64,000 nt of DNA, taken from the NCBI RefSeq assembly GCF_000340885.1, contig NC_020291.1:1425001-1489000 (forward strand), given 5' to 3'. Made by a program: the position numbers and the translations under genes. How positions within the stretch are numbered: the first letter of the stretch is position 1; every line of letters begins with the position of its first letter. Positions 34,260-43,229 of the stretch are shown one piece after another. Source of the DNA: Clostridium saccharoperbutylacetonicum N1-4(HMT) (GTDB lineage Bacteria; Bacillota; Clostridia; Clostridiales; Clostridiaceae). Below the pieces are notes generated by a model. The model made no database searches and had not been told where the DNA came from. It saw only the letters and a program-made list of their open reading frames with translations.

Positions 34260-35177
34260 ATGGCAAATATAACAGCACAATTAGTTAAAGAACTAAGAGA
34301 AATGACTGGAGCTAAAATGATGGATTGCAAAAAAGCTTTAGTTGAAACAGAAGGAAGTATTGAAAAAGCTATTGAATTCTTAAGAGAAAAAGGACTTGCA
34401 GATGCAGCTAAGAAATCAGGAAGAGTTGCTGCTGAAGGTATAGTTAAGACATATATTTCAGATGATAAGAAAATTGGATCAGTTCTTGAATTCAACTGCG
34501 AAACAGACTTCGTTGCATTAAATGAAGAATTTGTTGGTTTTGCTGAAAAATTAGCTAAAATGGTAGCTGAAACTTCAGTTAAAACAGTAGAAGAACTTCT
34601 TGAAGAAAAGTTTGATGGAGATGCTACAGTTGCAGAAAGCTTAAAAGCTTTAATAGCAAAACTTGGTGAAAACATGTCAGTAAGAAGATTTACTAAATTC
34701 TCTATTGATAATGGAATAGTTAGTAGCTATATTCATGGTGGCGGAAGAATTGGAGTTTTAGTAGAGGTTTCTTGTGATAAAGCTTCAGAAGTTTTAGATG
34801 AAGTTGCAAAAGAAGTTTGTATGCAAATTGCAGCAGCAAACCCATTATTCTTAGGTAAAGATGATGTTGATACAACATCAATGGAAAAAGAAAAAGAGAT
34901 ATATAGAGTTCAAGCTTTAAATGAAGGAAAACCAGAAAATATCGTTGAAAAAATGGTTATGGGAAGAATTCAAAAGTACTTTAAAGAAGTTTGTCTTTTA
35001 GAACAACCATGGGTTAAAGATGGCGATAAGACAATTACTAAATTCTTAGAAGAGAAATCTAAAGAGGTTGGTTCTCCAATTAAAGTAACTAGATTCGTAA
35101 GATACGAAAGAGGAGAAGGAATCGAAGTTGAAAAGGTAGACTTTGCTGAAGAAGTTGCAAGACAAATCGGTAAGTAG
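34260..35177 (+). CDS. tsf: Elongation factor Ts
   Basis: EF-Ts exchanges GDP for GTP on EF-Tu. The 305-residue protein has the N-terminal UBA-like region ([39 protein letters not shown]) and core ([30 protein letters not shown]). ATG 34260 fits the family. An ATG at 34255 in another frame, closer to GAGGAGG, would give only five codons. Confidence 0.96.
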   Translation: MANITAQLVKELREMTGAKMMDCKKALVETEGSIEKAIEFLREKGLADAAKKSGRVAAEGIVKTYISDDKKIGSVLEFNCETDFVALNEEFVGFAEKLAKMVAETSVKTVEELLEEKFDGDATVAESLKALIAKLGENMSVRRFTKFSIDNGIVSSYIHGGGRIGVLVEVSCDKASEVLDEVAKEVCMQIAAANPLFLGKDDVDTTSMEKEKEIYRVQALNEGKPENIVEKMVMGRIQKYFKEVCLLEQPWVKDGDKTITKFLEEKSKEVGSPIKVTRFVRYERGEGIEVEKVDFAEEVARQIGK

Positions 35178-35188
35178 TTTAAACCTAT

Positions 35189-35217
35189 AAGAGAACACTT
35201 TGTGTTCTCTTTTTTTA
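35189..35217 (+). terminator. Terminator after tsf
   Basis: AGAGAACAC (35190-35198), TTT loop, GTGTTCTCT (35202-35210), then seven T. Confidence 0.93.
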
Positions 35218-35239
35218 AGAAATAAAGTAAATATAGTAA

Positions 35240-35268
35240 TGAGGTTTTGCAAAGCAAAACTTTACTCA
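35240..35268 (+). promoter_or_regulatory. Bulged hairpin in the pyrH leader
   Basis: GTTTTGC (35244-35250) and GCAAAAC (35254-35260) form a 7-base-pair stem with an AAA loop, extended by TGAG/CTCA across a four-base bulge (TTTA). There is no T-run, so it is not a terminator. Its role is unknown. Confidence 0.35.
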
Positions 35269-35320
35269 AAGTTGTGGATGACTTGAGATAATCCCTAAAA
35301 GATTCAGGAGGTAATTGGAA

Positions 35321-36034
35321 ATGGCAGAGTGTAAATACAAGAGAGTAATTTTAAAACTTTCAGGAGAAGCATTAGCTGGTGAGAGTGGTTTTGGACTTGA
35401 TTTTAATGTGGCAAAGAGGATAGCACTTGAAATTAAGGAACTAGTTGATATGGGCGTTGAAGTAGGAGCTGTTGTTGGCGGCGGAAATATCTGGAGAGGT
35501 AGAAGCGGAGAAGGTATGGACAGAACTACAGCAGATTATATGGGAATGATGGCAACTTGTATTAACGCATTAGCACTTCAAGACTCGTTAGAACAAGTTG
35601 GGGTTAAGACAAGAGTACAAACTGCTATAGAAATGAAGGAAATTGCAGAACCATTTATAAGAAGAAGAGCAATGAGACATTTAGAAAAAGGAAGAGTAGT
35701 AATTTTTGCAGCTGGAACAGGTAATCCGTATTTTTCAACAGATACAACTGCTGCATTAAGAGCTGCAGAAATTGAAGCTGACGTAATTCTTTTAGCTAAA
35801 AAGGTTGATGGAGTTTATGATAAAGATCCTCATAAGTATTCAGATGCTAAAAAATATGATACACTATCATATATAGAAGTATTAGACCAAGGCTTACAAG
35901 TTATGGATTCTACAGCAACATCATTATGTATGGATAATGAAATCCCAATTTTAGTATTTGGTTTAGATGACCCTGGAAATATTAAAAGAGCAATGTATGG
36001 GGAAAATATAGGTACATTAGTTAAAAAGAAGTAG
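35321..36034 (+). CDS. pyrH: UMP kinase
   Basis: PyrH phosphorylates UMP to UDP. The 237-residue protein is of the amino-acid-kinase fold: [46 protein letters not shown] and [30 protein letters not shown] 35321 has AGGAGGT 8 bases upstream; TTG 35315 is too close to it. frr follows after 10 bases. Confidence 0.96.
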   Translation: MAECKYKRVILKLSGEALAGESGFGLDFNVAKRIALEIKELVDMGVEVGAVVGGGNIWRGRSGEGMDRTTADYMGMMATCINALALQDSLEQVGVKTRVQTAIEMKEIAEPFIRRRAMRHLEKGRVVIFAAGTGNPYFSTDTTAALRAAEIEADVILLAKKVDGVYDKDPHKYSDAKKYDTLSYIEVLDQGLQVMDSTATSLCMDNEIPILVFGLDDPGNIKRAMYGENIGTLVKKK

Positions 36035-36044
36035 GAGGAAAATC

Positions 36045-36602
36045 ATGATTAAGGATATTATTAAAAATGCAGAAGAAAAAATGAATAAAACAATATCTGT
36101 TTTAAAATCAGATTTATCAACAATGAAAGCAGGAAGAGCAAATCCAACTATGCTTGACAGAATTCAAGTAGATTATTATGGAAGCATGTGCCCGCTTACT
36201 CAAGTAGCAAATGTTTCTGCTCCAGAGCCAAGAGTACTTATGATAACACCATGGGAAAAACCTCTTTTAAAGGAGATTGAAAAAGCTATATTAAAATCTG
36301 ATTTAGGATTAAACCCATCAAATGATGGGGCAATTATTAGATTAGTTGTTCCAGAATTAACAGAAGAAACTAGAAAAACTCTTGTTAAAAATGTTAAAAA
36401 GACTGGAGAAGAAGCTAAAGTAGCTGTAAGATCTATTAGAAAAACTGCAAATGATAAAATTAAAGCTCTTAAAAAGGATTCGGATTTATCAGAAGATCAA
36501 ATGAAAAAAGCTGAAGATGAGGTTCAAAAGAAGACAGATGCAGTTGTAAAAGAAATAGATGCAATAATAGCTGCAAAGGAAAAAGAGGTCTTATCTGTTT
36601 AG
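36045..36602 (+). CDS. frr: Ribosome recycling factor
   Basis: RRF with EF-G splits post-termination ribosomes. The 185-residue protein shows LSTMKAGRANPTMLDRIQVDYYG, the PEPRVLMITPWEK segment, RLVVPELTEETRK, and a long helical tail. TAGGAGG precedes the ATG. pyrH-frr is ended by the hairpin at 36609-36636. Confidence 0.97.
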   Translation: MIKDIIKNAEEKMNKTISVLKSDLSTMKAGRANPTMLDRIQVDYYGSMCPLTQVANVSAPEPRVLMITPWEKPLLKEIEKAILKSDLGLNPSNDGAIIRLVVPELTEETRKTLVKNVKKTGEEAKVAVRSIRKTANDKIKALKKDSDLSEDQMKKAEDEVQKKTDAVVKEIDAIIAAKEKEVLSV

Positions 36603-36608
36603 ATTTTA

Positions 36609-36636
36609 AAACCTGCTAAGAAAGCAGGTTTTTTTA
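36609..36636 (+). terminator. Terminator after frr
   Basis: AACCTGCT (36610-36617), five-base loop, AGCAGGTT (36623-36630), then TTTTTT. Confidence 0.92.
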
Positions 36637-36754
36637 TTAAAAGGAAATTTTTAATATTAAAGATGTGATTTTTATTATGTGTAGAATAAAATCCTCATAT
36701 AAATTACTTAAAGTATATATGAACTCAGTTTTTGCGAGCTAGGGGGATGAAAGC

Positions 36755-37513
36755 ATGCGAAATATATTTAAATCAAAAAAAAAAGAAAATGAAAACTTTG
36801 AATTGGATATGGATAATATTCCAAATCATATAGCTATAATAATGGATGGAAATGGAAGATGGGCTAAGGAAAAAAAGATGCCTAGAAGTATGGGGCATAA
36901 AGCTGGAATGGAAACCATTAGAGTAGTTTTAAAAGAAGCAACAAGGCTAGGTGTTAAGAACTTAACTTTATATGCTTTTTCAACTGAGAATTGGTCTAGA
37001 CCTAAGGATGAAGTTGGAACAATAATGAAGTTGTTAGTTACTTACTTGAATAAGGAGTTAAAAGAATGTCATGAAAATGGCGTGAAAATGAATCTGTTAG
37101 GAGATATTACAAAACTGCCAGAAGACTGCCAAAAAGCCTTAAATAATGCTATAGAGACTACTAAGAATAATACAAAAATTAACTTGAATTTTGCTCTAAA
37201 CTATGGTGGAAGAGATGAAATAATAAGAGCAATAAAGCTTATAAGTGAAGATGTAAAAAATAACAAAATATCTGAAGATGATATTGATGAGATACTGGTA
37301 CAAAATTATTTATATACTAAGGGTATACCAGACCCTGATTTAATAATTAGACCATCTGGAGAACAGAGGCTTAGTAATTTTTTACTATGGCAATGTGCTT
37401 ATTCTGAATTTTGGTATTCGCATATAAACTGGCCTGAATTTAAAGAAAAAGATTTAAGAAGAGCAATTGCGGATTATCAAAATAGAGATAGGCGATTTGG
37501 AAAAGTAAAATAG
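36755..37513 (+). CDS. uppS: Isoprenyl transferase (undecaprenyl diphosphate synthase)
   Basis: UppS adds isopentenyl units in cis to farnesyl diphosphate to form the C55 carrier used in cell-wall synthesis. The 252-residue protein has the catalytic IAIIMDGNGRWAKEKK with Asp31, SMGHKAGMETIR, LTLYAFSTENWSRP and the C-terminal DLIIRPSGEQRLSNFLLWQ. AGGGGGATGA lies before the ATG. cdsA follows after 15 bases. Confidence 0.96.
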   Translation: MRNIFKSKKKENENFELDMDNIPNHIAIIMDGNGRWAKEKKMPRSMGHKAGMETIRVVLKEATRLGVKNLTLYAFSTENWSRPKDEVGTIMKLLVTYLNKELKECHENGVKMNLLGDITKLPEDCQKALNNAIETTKNNTKINLNFALNYGGRDEIIRAIKLISEDVKNNKISEDDIDEILVQNYLYTKGIPDPDLIIRPSGEQRLSNFLLWQCAYSEFWYSHINWPEFKEKDLRRAIADYQNRDRRFGKVK

Positions 37514-37528
37514 AGGAGTGGTTGGATT

Positions 37529-38323
37529 TTGAAATCTGATAATAGATATTTAGGTGCTGCAATGATTGCTCCATTTATAATATTCATTTTTCTTGGAGGT
37601 GTTTATCTAAAAGGATTTGTATTTGCAATATCTATGATAGGACTTTGGGAATTTTATAGAGCATTGAAAGAAAAAAATCTTAAGCCAATAAAAAGTGTGG
37701 GATATATTCTACTGATAATATACTATTTATTAAATAATAACTTTGAACTTATGATGTATATACTTGTTGCTGCTGTATTTATATTGTTAATAGTTCCAGT
37801 TATAAATTTAGAATACTCATTTATTGATGTTGCAGTAACTTTATTAGGAGTAATTTATTGCGGAATTCTATTCAGCTTTGTATATTTAGTTAATGCAAAG
37901 CCATCTGGTCACTATTTAGTTTGGATTATATTTATAGGTTCATGGCTTTCTGATACTGCGGCATTTTATAGTGGAAAGTTATTTGGGAAACATAAACTTT
38001 CACCTAAAGTATCTCCTAAAAAGACTATAGAGGGTTCTGTTGGTGGACTTATTGGCGCGACAATATTTACTGGGATATTTGGAGTTGTAATACAAAACTA
38101 TATTAATATTATGCCAATATATAACTACTTTATAATAGGAGCCTTGTGTGGTTTGTTTGGGCAATTAGGAGATTTGGTTGCTTCTTCTATAAAGAGATAT
38201 GTAGAAATTAAAGATTATAGCAATCTTATTCCTGGACACGGTGGAATATTAGATAGATTTGATAGTATAATATTCTCTGCAACAGTTGTGTTTTATTATT
38301 TGACTTTTATGGTTAAAATTTAA
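37529..38323 (+). CDS. cdsA: Phosphatidate cytidylyltransferase
   Basis: CdsA makes CDP-diacylglycerol from phosphatidate and CTP, feeding PgsA (also in this window). The 264-residue protein has about seven membrane helices, WLSDTAAFYSGKLFGKHKLS, and the C-terminal signature GDLVASSIKRYVEIKDYSN followed by PGHGGILDRFDSI. It starts with TTG, preceded by GAGGAGTGG. Confidence 0.95.
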   Translation: MKSDNRYLGAAMIAPFIIFIFLGGVYLKGFVFAISMIGLWEFYRALKEKNLKPIKSVGYILLIIYYLLNNNFELMMYILVAAVFILLIVPVINLEYSFIDVAVTLLGVIYCGILFSFVYLVNAKPSGHYLVWIIFIGSWLSDTAAFYSGKLFGKHKLSPKVSPKKTIEGSVGGLIGATIFTGIFGVVIQNYINIMPIYNYFIIGALCGLFGQLGDLVASSIKRYVEIKDYSNLIPGHGGILDRFDSIIFSATVVFYYLTFMVKI

Positions 38324-38346
38324 TAGAATTTAAAAATGAAAATATG

Positions 38347-38389
38347 AATCTATGCTTATTTGTACTCATACAAGAAAGCATAGATTTTT
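38347..38389 (+). terminator. Terminator after cdsA
   Basis: AATCTATGCTT (38347-38357) and AAGCATAGATT (38376-38386) form a perfect 11-base-pair stem with an inner TTGT/ACAA extension, then TTTTT. Confidence 0.88.
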
Positions 38390-38469
38390 CTATAATTTTT
38401 ATTATGAAGTTTTAAGGGAAAATTACAAGCATATAATATAAAAAATAGAGATAATATAAAGTCAGTGAG

Positions 38470-39438
38470 GTGAAGAATATTTTCAAAACATATAAAAAAC
38501 TTTTTTCACTTTTAATATGTTTCATTTTTATAGCCATTGGAACGTTTTTTATCAAATACTATTTCAAACCGTTTATATCCATGATTGTTATGGTGATAGT
38601 TTGCGCGCCTATATATAAAATTATGATTAATGCTAAAGTTCCTAATAAAATAGCTGGTGCATTAAGTATCATTATTGTTAATATTGTAGTGATTCTTGTA
38701 GTTATATATTTGGGGAGTGAGATATTTGCCTTACTAAAGAGAATATATTTATCAAATTTGGAAGGTGTGAATAAATTTATCAATGAAATTTCAAATAGTT
38801 TAAATATAGATTTTGGTAATTTTAAATTTGGAAAAAGTGTAATTTCGATAATTAATGATCAAAATATAAGAAATGGAGCTATAAATACTGGAGATAGTGT
38901 TTTGGCATACTTTATTGGCAATATTTGTGCATTTTTTGTCTTGGTAGATAAAGCAGAAATTTTAGAATTAATATCTATGTTGCTTCCGATAGAGATAATC
39001 TATAAATTTCAGAACCAAAGGACAAAGCTAAACCAGATGATAGTAATTGAAGGAATTCTTGTTCTTATTTCAACTTTAGAAATAATTAGCGGATTTTTTA
39101 TGCTCAAAGTTCCTAATTTTTTTATGTTAGGTATAGTATGTGGAATTTTAGATATACTTCCCTATGTTGGAACAATAATTGTATTTATTCCTATTATAAT
39201 ATACAATATTATAGCAAAGAAATTTTTTGTGGCATTTGGATTAATATGTGTATACTTATTGGTTCAAATAGTTAGGGAAGTTTTAGAAGCTAAATTTTTA
39301 GGAGATAAATTAGAAATACACCCTTTTGTTATATTGCTGTCTATATATATTGGTGCAAAAATATTTGGGATATTAGGAATAGTGATAGGGCCAATGTATG
39401 GCATTATCGCTAAAGAAATAATTTTTAGTAAAGATTGA
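38470..39438 (+). CDS. AI-2E family (PF01594-type) membrane protein
   Basis: The 322-residue protein has paired hydrophobic helices at the N terminus (LFSLLICFIFIAIGTFFIKY), a soluble stretch near residues 85-135, and C-terminal helices with GILDILPYVGTIIVFIPI and IGPMYGIIAKEI, typical of the AI-2E/YtvI permease family. Substrates differ within the family; none can be assigned here. The start is uncertain: the GTG at 38470 overlaps its own GAGGTGA site, and a rare ATT at 38479 would be correctly spaced. It lies alone between cdsA and dxr. Confidence 0.82.
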   Translation: MKNIFKTYKKLFSLLICFIFIAIGTFFIKYYFKPFISMIVMVIVCAPIYKIMINAKVPNKIAGALSIIIVNIVVILVVIYLGSEIFALLKRIYLSNLEGVNKFINEISNSLNIDFGNFKFGKSVISIINDQNIRNGAINTGDSVLAYFIGNICAFFVLVDKAEILELISMLLPIEIIYKFQNQRTKLNQMIVIEGILVLISTLEIISGFFMLKVPNFFMLGIVCGILDILPYVGTIIVFIPIIIYNIIAKKFFVAFGLICVYLLVQIVREVLEAKFLGDKLEIHPFVILLSIYIGAKIFGILGIVIGPMYGIIAKEIIFSKD

Positions 39439-39464
39439 TTTTTTAGAGGTAAAGAAGAATATAT

Positions 39465-39485
39465 ATCGATTATCAATTAATGCAT
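39465..39485. repeat. Fragment of TAATTGA-type repeat before dxr
   Basis: ATCGATTATCAATTAATGC resembles the inverted form of the TAATTGA-type units found at 20600 and 42970. It lies in the 134-base gap before dxr, which shows no clear promoter. Confidence 0.3.
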
Positions 39486-39572
39486 GGATTATTTCTGTGA
39501 TATGCAATATTGAATAGAATTTAAATATTGAATTTTTAAGTTTTTAGGGTTTGTGTTGTTAGGAGGAAAAGA

Positions 39573-40736
39573 ATGAAGAAACTTTCGATATTAGGGGTTA
39601 CAGGTTCTATAGGAACTCAAACCTTAGATGTAATTAGAAAATCAAATGGTGAGCTTAAATTAATAGGAGTAACTGCAAATACTTCGGTAAAAAAGATTGT
39701 TGATATAATAGAAGAATTTAAGCCAGCTTATGTTGCTATGATGGACTCAAAGAGTGCTATAGAAGTAAAAAAACATTGTAAGGAAACAAATAAGAAAATT
39801 GAAGTCTTAGATGGAATAGAAGGATTAAATAAAATTGCATCTTTAGATGAAATTGACATAGTAGTGACATCTGTAGTTGGTATGATAGGATTAGAACCAA
39901 CAATGAAAGCTATAGAAGCTAAAAAAGACATAGCTCTTGCCAACAAAGAAACTCTAGTGGTTGCAGGTGAAATGGTAATGAAAGCTGCGAAAAAAAGTAA
40001 TGTAAGAATACTTCCAGTAGATTCAGAACATAGTGCTATATTTCAATCGCTCAGAGGAAATGATATTAATTCATTAAGGAAAATAATATTAACAGCGTCA
40101 GGAGGGCCGTTTAGAGGTAAAAAAATAAGCGAATTGCAAGAAATAAAAGTGAAAGATGCATTAAAGCATCCAAAATGGAATATGGGAAGAAAAATTTCTA
40201 TAGATTCTGCAACACTTATGAATAAAGGGCTTGAAGTGATTGAAGCACATTGGCTTTTTGATTGTGATTATGATAATATACAGGTCTTAGTTCACCCACA
40301 AAGTATTGTACACTCTATGGTGGAATACACAGATGGAAGTATAATAGCACAACTTGGAGCCCAAGATATGAGGCTTCCGATACAGTATGCATTAAATTAT
40401 GAGGAAAGAAAGAATCTTGTAGCAGAAACTATTGATTTTTATGAAATATCAAAGTTGACTTTTGAAAAACCTGATATAGCTACATTTAAATCCTTAGATT
40501 TGTCGTTTAAAGCAGGAAAAATAGGTGGGCTTATGCCAACAATTCTAAATGGGGCGAATGAAGCAGCTGTTGATTTGTTTTTAAATGAAAAAATAAAATT
40601 TTTGGAAATTCCTAATATAATAGAAAAATGTATGGAAGTATTTAAAAAAGAGGTAAGTAAAGAATTGAATTTAAATAATATTATTGAATTAGATAAAACA
40701 GTTAAAGACTATGTAGTGAATAATGCAGTAAATTAG
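39573..40736 (+). CDS. dxr: 1-deoxy-D-xylulose-5-phosphate reductoisomerase
   Basis: Dxr converts DXP to MEP with NADPH, the committed step of the MEP isoprenoid pathway. The 387-residue protein has the NADPH site ILGVTGSIGTQTLDVI at about 6-21, ALANKETLVVAGE, the metal site ILPVDSEHSAIFQSL, and ASGGPFRG. rseP follows after 14 bases and ispG, a later MEP enzyme, follows that. Confidence 0.97.
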   Translation: MKKLSILGVTGSIGTQTLDVIRKSNGELKLIGVTANTSVKKIVDIIEEFKPAYVAMMDSKSAIEVKKHCKETNKKIEVLDGIEGLNKIASLDEIDIVVTSVVGMIGLEPTMKAIEAKKDIALANKETLVVAGEMVMKAAKKSNVRILPVDSEHSAIFQSLRGNDINSLRKIILTASGGPFRGKKISELQEIKVKDALKHPKWNMGRKISIDSATLMNKGLEVIEAHWLFDCDYDNIQVLVHPQSIVHSMVEYTDGSIIAQLGAQDMRLPIQYALNYEERKNLVAETIDFYEISKLTFEKPDIATFKSLDLSFKAGKIGGLMPTILNGANEAAVDLFLNEKIKFLEIPNIIEKCMEVFKKEVSKELNLNNIIELDKTVKDYVVNNAVN

Positions 40737-40750
40737 GAGGTATTTAAAAA

Positions 40751-41773
40751 ATGTATGTAATTTATTTAATTATGGCCATTTTAGCTTTTGGAGTTTTAAT
40801 AATTGTTCATGAGCTAGGTCATTTTACTTTAGCAAAATTAAATGGTGTAAGAGTTGAGGAATTTTCTCTTGGAATGGGACCGAGAATACTATCTAAACAA
40901 GGAAAAGAAACAAGATATTCTTTGAGTCTTTTTCCAATAGGTGGATATGTAAAGATGATGGGAGAAGAAGAGGCTGTAGAAGATGAAAGAAGTTTTTCAG
41001 CTAAATCTCCTTTAAGAAGAATAAGTATAATAATTGCTGGTGTTGTTATGAATTATTTGTTGGCCATATGCATATTTACAGCTATAACATTTAATTTTGG
41101 ATATACACCAACTATTGCAGGTAGTATAGAAAAGGGGTCTCCTGCATATGAAGCAGGACTAATGAAAGATGATAAGATTTTAAAAATATCCAATTCTAAA
41201 GTGTTTTCTTTTAATGATATTTTAACTGAGATATATTTATCAAAGGGTGACACAATAAACTTTTTGGTTGATAGAAATGGAGAGATGAAAGAAGTTGCTG
41301 TAACACCTAAAATTAATGATGAAGGCCAATATAAAATAGGAATGGCATATCCTGAAAAGATAGCTAATCCGGGTATAGGAGAAAGTTTTAAAGAAAGTTT
41401 AAATGAAACAGTATCGCTAGTATCTCAAACTTTTAAAGGATTGAAAATGATATTTACTGGAAAAGCTGATCTAAAAAAAGATGTAGGAGGTCCTCTTACA
41501 ATAGTTAAGATGTCAGCTGAGACGGCTAAAACTGGAATTTGGAATTTGGTATACTTTGTTGGATTCTTAAGTGTTAATTTGGCAGTATTTAATTTACTAC
41601 CATTTCCAGCACTAGACGGTGGTTGGTGCGTAATATTACTAATAGAATTAATAACTAGAAGAAAAGTTCCAGATAAAATAGTAGGGGTAATAAATTATAT
41701 AGGTTTTGCAGCTCTTATAGGATTGATGATATTAGTAACAATAAAAGATATTTTATTTCCGGTACAGTTTTAA
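40751..41773 (+). CDS. rseP: Site-2 intramembrane metalloprotease RseP (RasP)
   Basis: This membrane protease cleaves anti-sigma factors and leftover signal peptides. The 340-residue protein has the zinc motif HELGH at 20-24 in the first helix, a PDZ domain in the middle (GSIEKGSPAYEAGLMKDDKI), and the third ligand in LLPFPALDGGW near the C terminus. It is in the dxr-rseP-ispG order usual for clostridia. Confidence 0.95.
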   Translation: MYVIYLIMAILAFGVLIIVHELGHFTLAKLNGVRVEEFSLGMGPRILSKQGKETRYSLSLFPIGGYVKMMGEEEAVEDERSFSAKSPLRRISIIIAGVVMNYLLAICIFTAITFNFGYTPTIAGSIEKGSPAYEAGLMKDDKILKISNSKVFSFNDILTEIYLSKGDTINFLVDRNGEMKEVAVTPKINDEGQYKIGMAYPEKIANPGIGESFKESLNETVSLVSQTFKGLKMIFTGKADLKKDVGGPLTIVKMSAETAKTGIWNLVYFVGFLSVNLAVFNLLPFPALDGGWCVILLIELITRRKVPDKIVGVINYIGFAALIGLMILVTIKDILFPVQF

Positions 41774-41777
41774 GAAG

Positions 41778-41813
41778 CAATTACCAATTGAACATTAAAA
41801 GATGATAATTGAA
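41778..41813. repeat. TAATTGA-type repeat fragment between rseP and ispG
   Basis: CAATTACCAATTGAACATT (41778-41796) and GATAATTGAAC (41803-41813) match units at 42970-43000 and 20600-20634. It lies between two genes of one operon, leaving both intact. Confidence 0.4.
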
Positions 41814-41847
41814 CCGTATATTACTAAGTGTTAGGAAGAGGTTTTTT

Positions 41848-42897
41848 ATGGAAAGAAGAAAATCTAGAAAAGTAAAGGTTGGGAACATATATGTTGGAGG
41901 TAATGCTCCAATTACAGTACAATCAATGACTAATACTCCAACAAAAGATGTTGAAGCAACTTTAAAACAAATACAGCAATTATTCGATGCAGGATGTGAT
42001 ATTGTTAGGTGTGCAGTGTTAGATATGGAGGATGCAGAGAAGCTTGGAGAAATAACAAAAAAATCACCTATTCCAGTAGTTGCTGATATACATTTTGATT
42101 ATAAATTAGCTTTAAAAGCTATAGAAAATGGTGTTTCAGCGTTAAGAATAAATCCTGGGAATATTGGAAGCGTTGATAGGATTAAAATTCTCAAAGAAGC
42201 TTGTGTGGAAAAACAGATACCTATAAGAATAGGTGTCAATTCTGGTTCGTTAGAAAAAGATATTTTAGAAAAGTATGGTATGCCAACTGCAGAGGGATTA
42301 GTTGAAAGTGCGTTAAGGCATGTTAAAATTTTAGAAGATTTAGATTTTTATGATATTGTAATATCTATAAAATCATCAAATGTACAAATGATGATAGATT
42401 GCTATAGAATGATTGCAGAAAAATGTGATTATCCACTTCATTTAGGAGTTACGGAAGCTGGAACAATTCAAAGAGGAACTATTAAATCAAGTATAGGAAT
42501 AGGAACACTTTTAGCAGAAGGAATAGGTGATACTATAAGGGTATCATTAACTACTGATCCGGTTCAGGAGATAAAAGTTGGGACTGAGATTTTGAGGACT
42601 TTAGGGTTAAAGAAAAAAGGTGTTGAATTTGTATCCTGCCCTACTTGTGGAAGGACTCAAATAAACTTAATAAAAATAGCAGAAGAAGTTGAAAAAAGAT
42701 TAGAAAACCATAAAAAAGATATTAAAGTAGCAGTTATGGGCTGTGTTGTTAATGGTCCTGGAGAAGCTAGAGAAGCTGACATTGGAATTGCTGGAGGTAT
42801 AGGTGAAGGCATTATTTTTAAAAAAGGTCAAATAATAAAAAAGGTTAAAGAAGAAGAGCTAGTTGATGCTTTAATGAAAGAAATAGAGAATTTATAG
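41848..42897 (+). CDS. ispG: 4-hydroxy-3-methylbut-2-enyl-diphosphate synthase IspG
   Basis: IspG reduces MEcPP to HMBPP with a 4Fe-4S cluster. The 349-residue protein has the TIM-barrel part (ITVQSMTNTPTKDVEATLKQ) and the cluster-binding region with CPTCGRTQ and GCVVNGPGEA. ATG 41848 is chosen because AGGAAGAGG lies upstream and the family starts MERRKSRKVKVG; a start at 41809 would read through repeat sequence. Confidence 0.95.
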   Translation: MERRKSRKVKVGNIYVGGNAPITVQSMTNTPTKDVEATLKQIQQLFDAGCDIVRCAVLDMEDAEKLGEITKKSPIPVVADIHFDYKLALKAIENGVSALRINPGNIGSVDRIKILKEACVEKQIPIRIGVNSGSLEKDILEKYGMPTAEGLVESALRHVKILEDLDFYDIVISIKSSNVQMMIDCYRMIAEKCDYPLHLGVTEAGTIQRGTIKSSIGIGTLLAEGIGDTIRVSLTTDPVQEIKVGTEILRTLGLKKKGVEFVSCPTCGRTQINLIKIAEEVEKRLENHKKDIKVAVMGCVVNGPGEAREADIGIAGGIGEGIIFKKGQIIKKVKEEELVDALMKEIENL

Positions 42898-43034
42898 CAA
42901 TTGTAATTTTTATATAAGGATATGGTGTCTAATTAGCATTGTATTCAATTCAAGAATTTCAGAAATAAGTTCATTACTAATTGGTAATTGATAATTGAAC
43001 GTATAGATATCTAAATTTAAATTTAGATTATCCC
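42898..43034. repeat. ispG-rimP gap, first half: TAATTGA-type repeat
   Basis: No gene is seen in the 332-base gap. The stretch 42970-43000 carries repeated TAATTG units (TACTAATTGGTAATTGATAA, in part). TAGCAATTGTAATT at 42895 may be a worn left arm. In Bacillus the gene polC lies at this junction; it is absent here. Confidence 0.45.
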
Positions 43035-43063
43035 TTGTATTGTGAGAAAAATTGTGATATTCT
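43035..43063 (+). promoter_or_regulatory. SigA promoter of the rimP-nusA-infB operon
   Basis: TTGTAT (43035-43040) and TATTCT (43058-43063) are 17 bases apart. The transcript would start near 43070 and pass the two hairpins at 43096-43157. Confidence 0.6.
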
Positions 43064-43095
43064 ATAAATAGAATTATTTCTAATAGCTAGAAAAG

Positions 43096-43157
43096 GAGTG
43101 GGAAGTTACCCGCTCTTTCTGTTTGTAACGCAACTAACTTAAGATAGTTGCGTTTTT
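43096..43157 (+). terminator. Tandem hairpins (attenuator) in the rimP leader
   Basis: The first hairpin is GAGTGGG (43096-43102), AAGTTA loop region, CCCGCTC (43109-43115), followed by TTTCT. The second is AACGCAACTA (43127-43136) with TAGTTGCGTT (43145-43154), followed by TTT; TTTGTAA and TTACAAA extend it outward across a bulge. Both lie between promoter and gene, so they most likely act as attenuators of the nusA-infB operon, consistent with NusA autoregulation known in other bacteria. Confidence 0.65.
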
Positions 43158-43229
43158 GATTACAAATTTTAAAAATGCATAAAATACCTATGAAATATGT
43201 TTTTTTAAAATATGAAAGTGAGGGTTAGA

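Noticed and set aside
34255..34272. Five-codon frame overlapping the tsf start (ATG 34255)
   Set aside because: It is closer to GAGGAGG than the tsf ATG, but such a short frame is expected by chance and tsf spacing is still acceptable.
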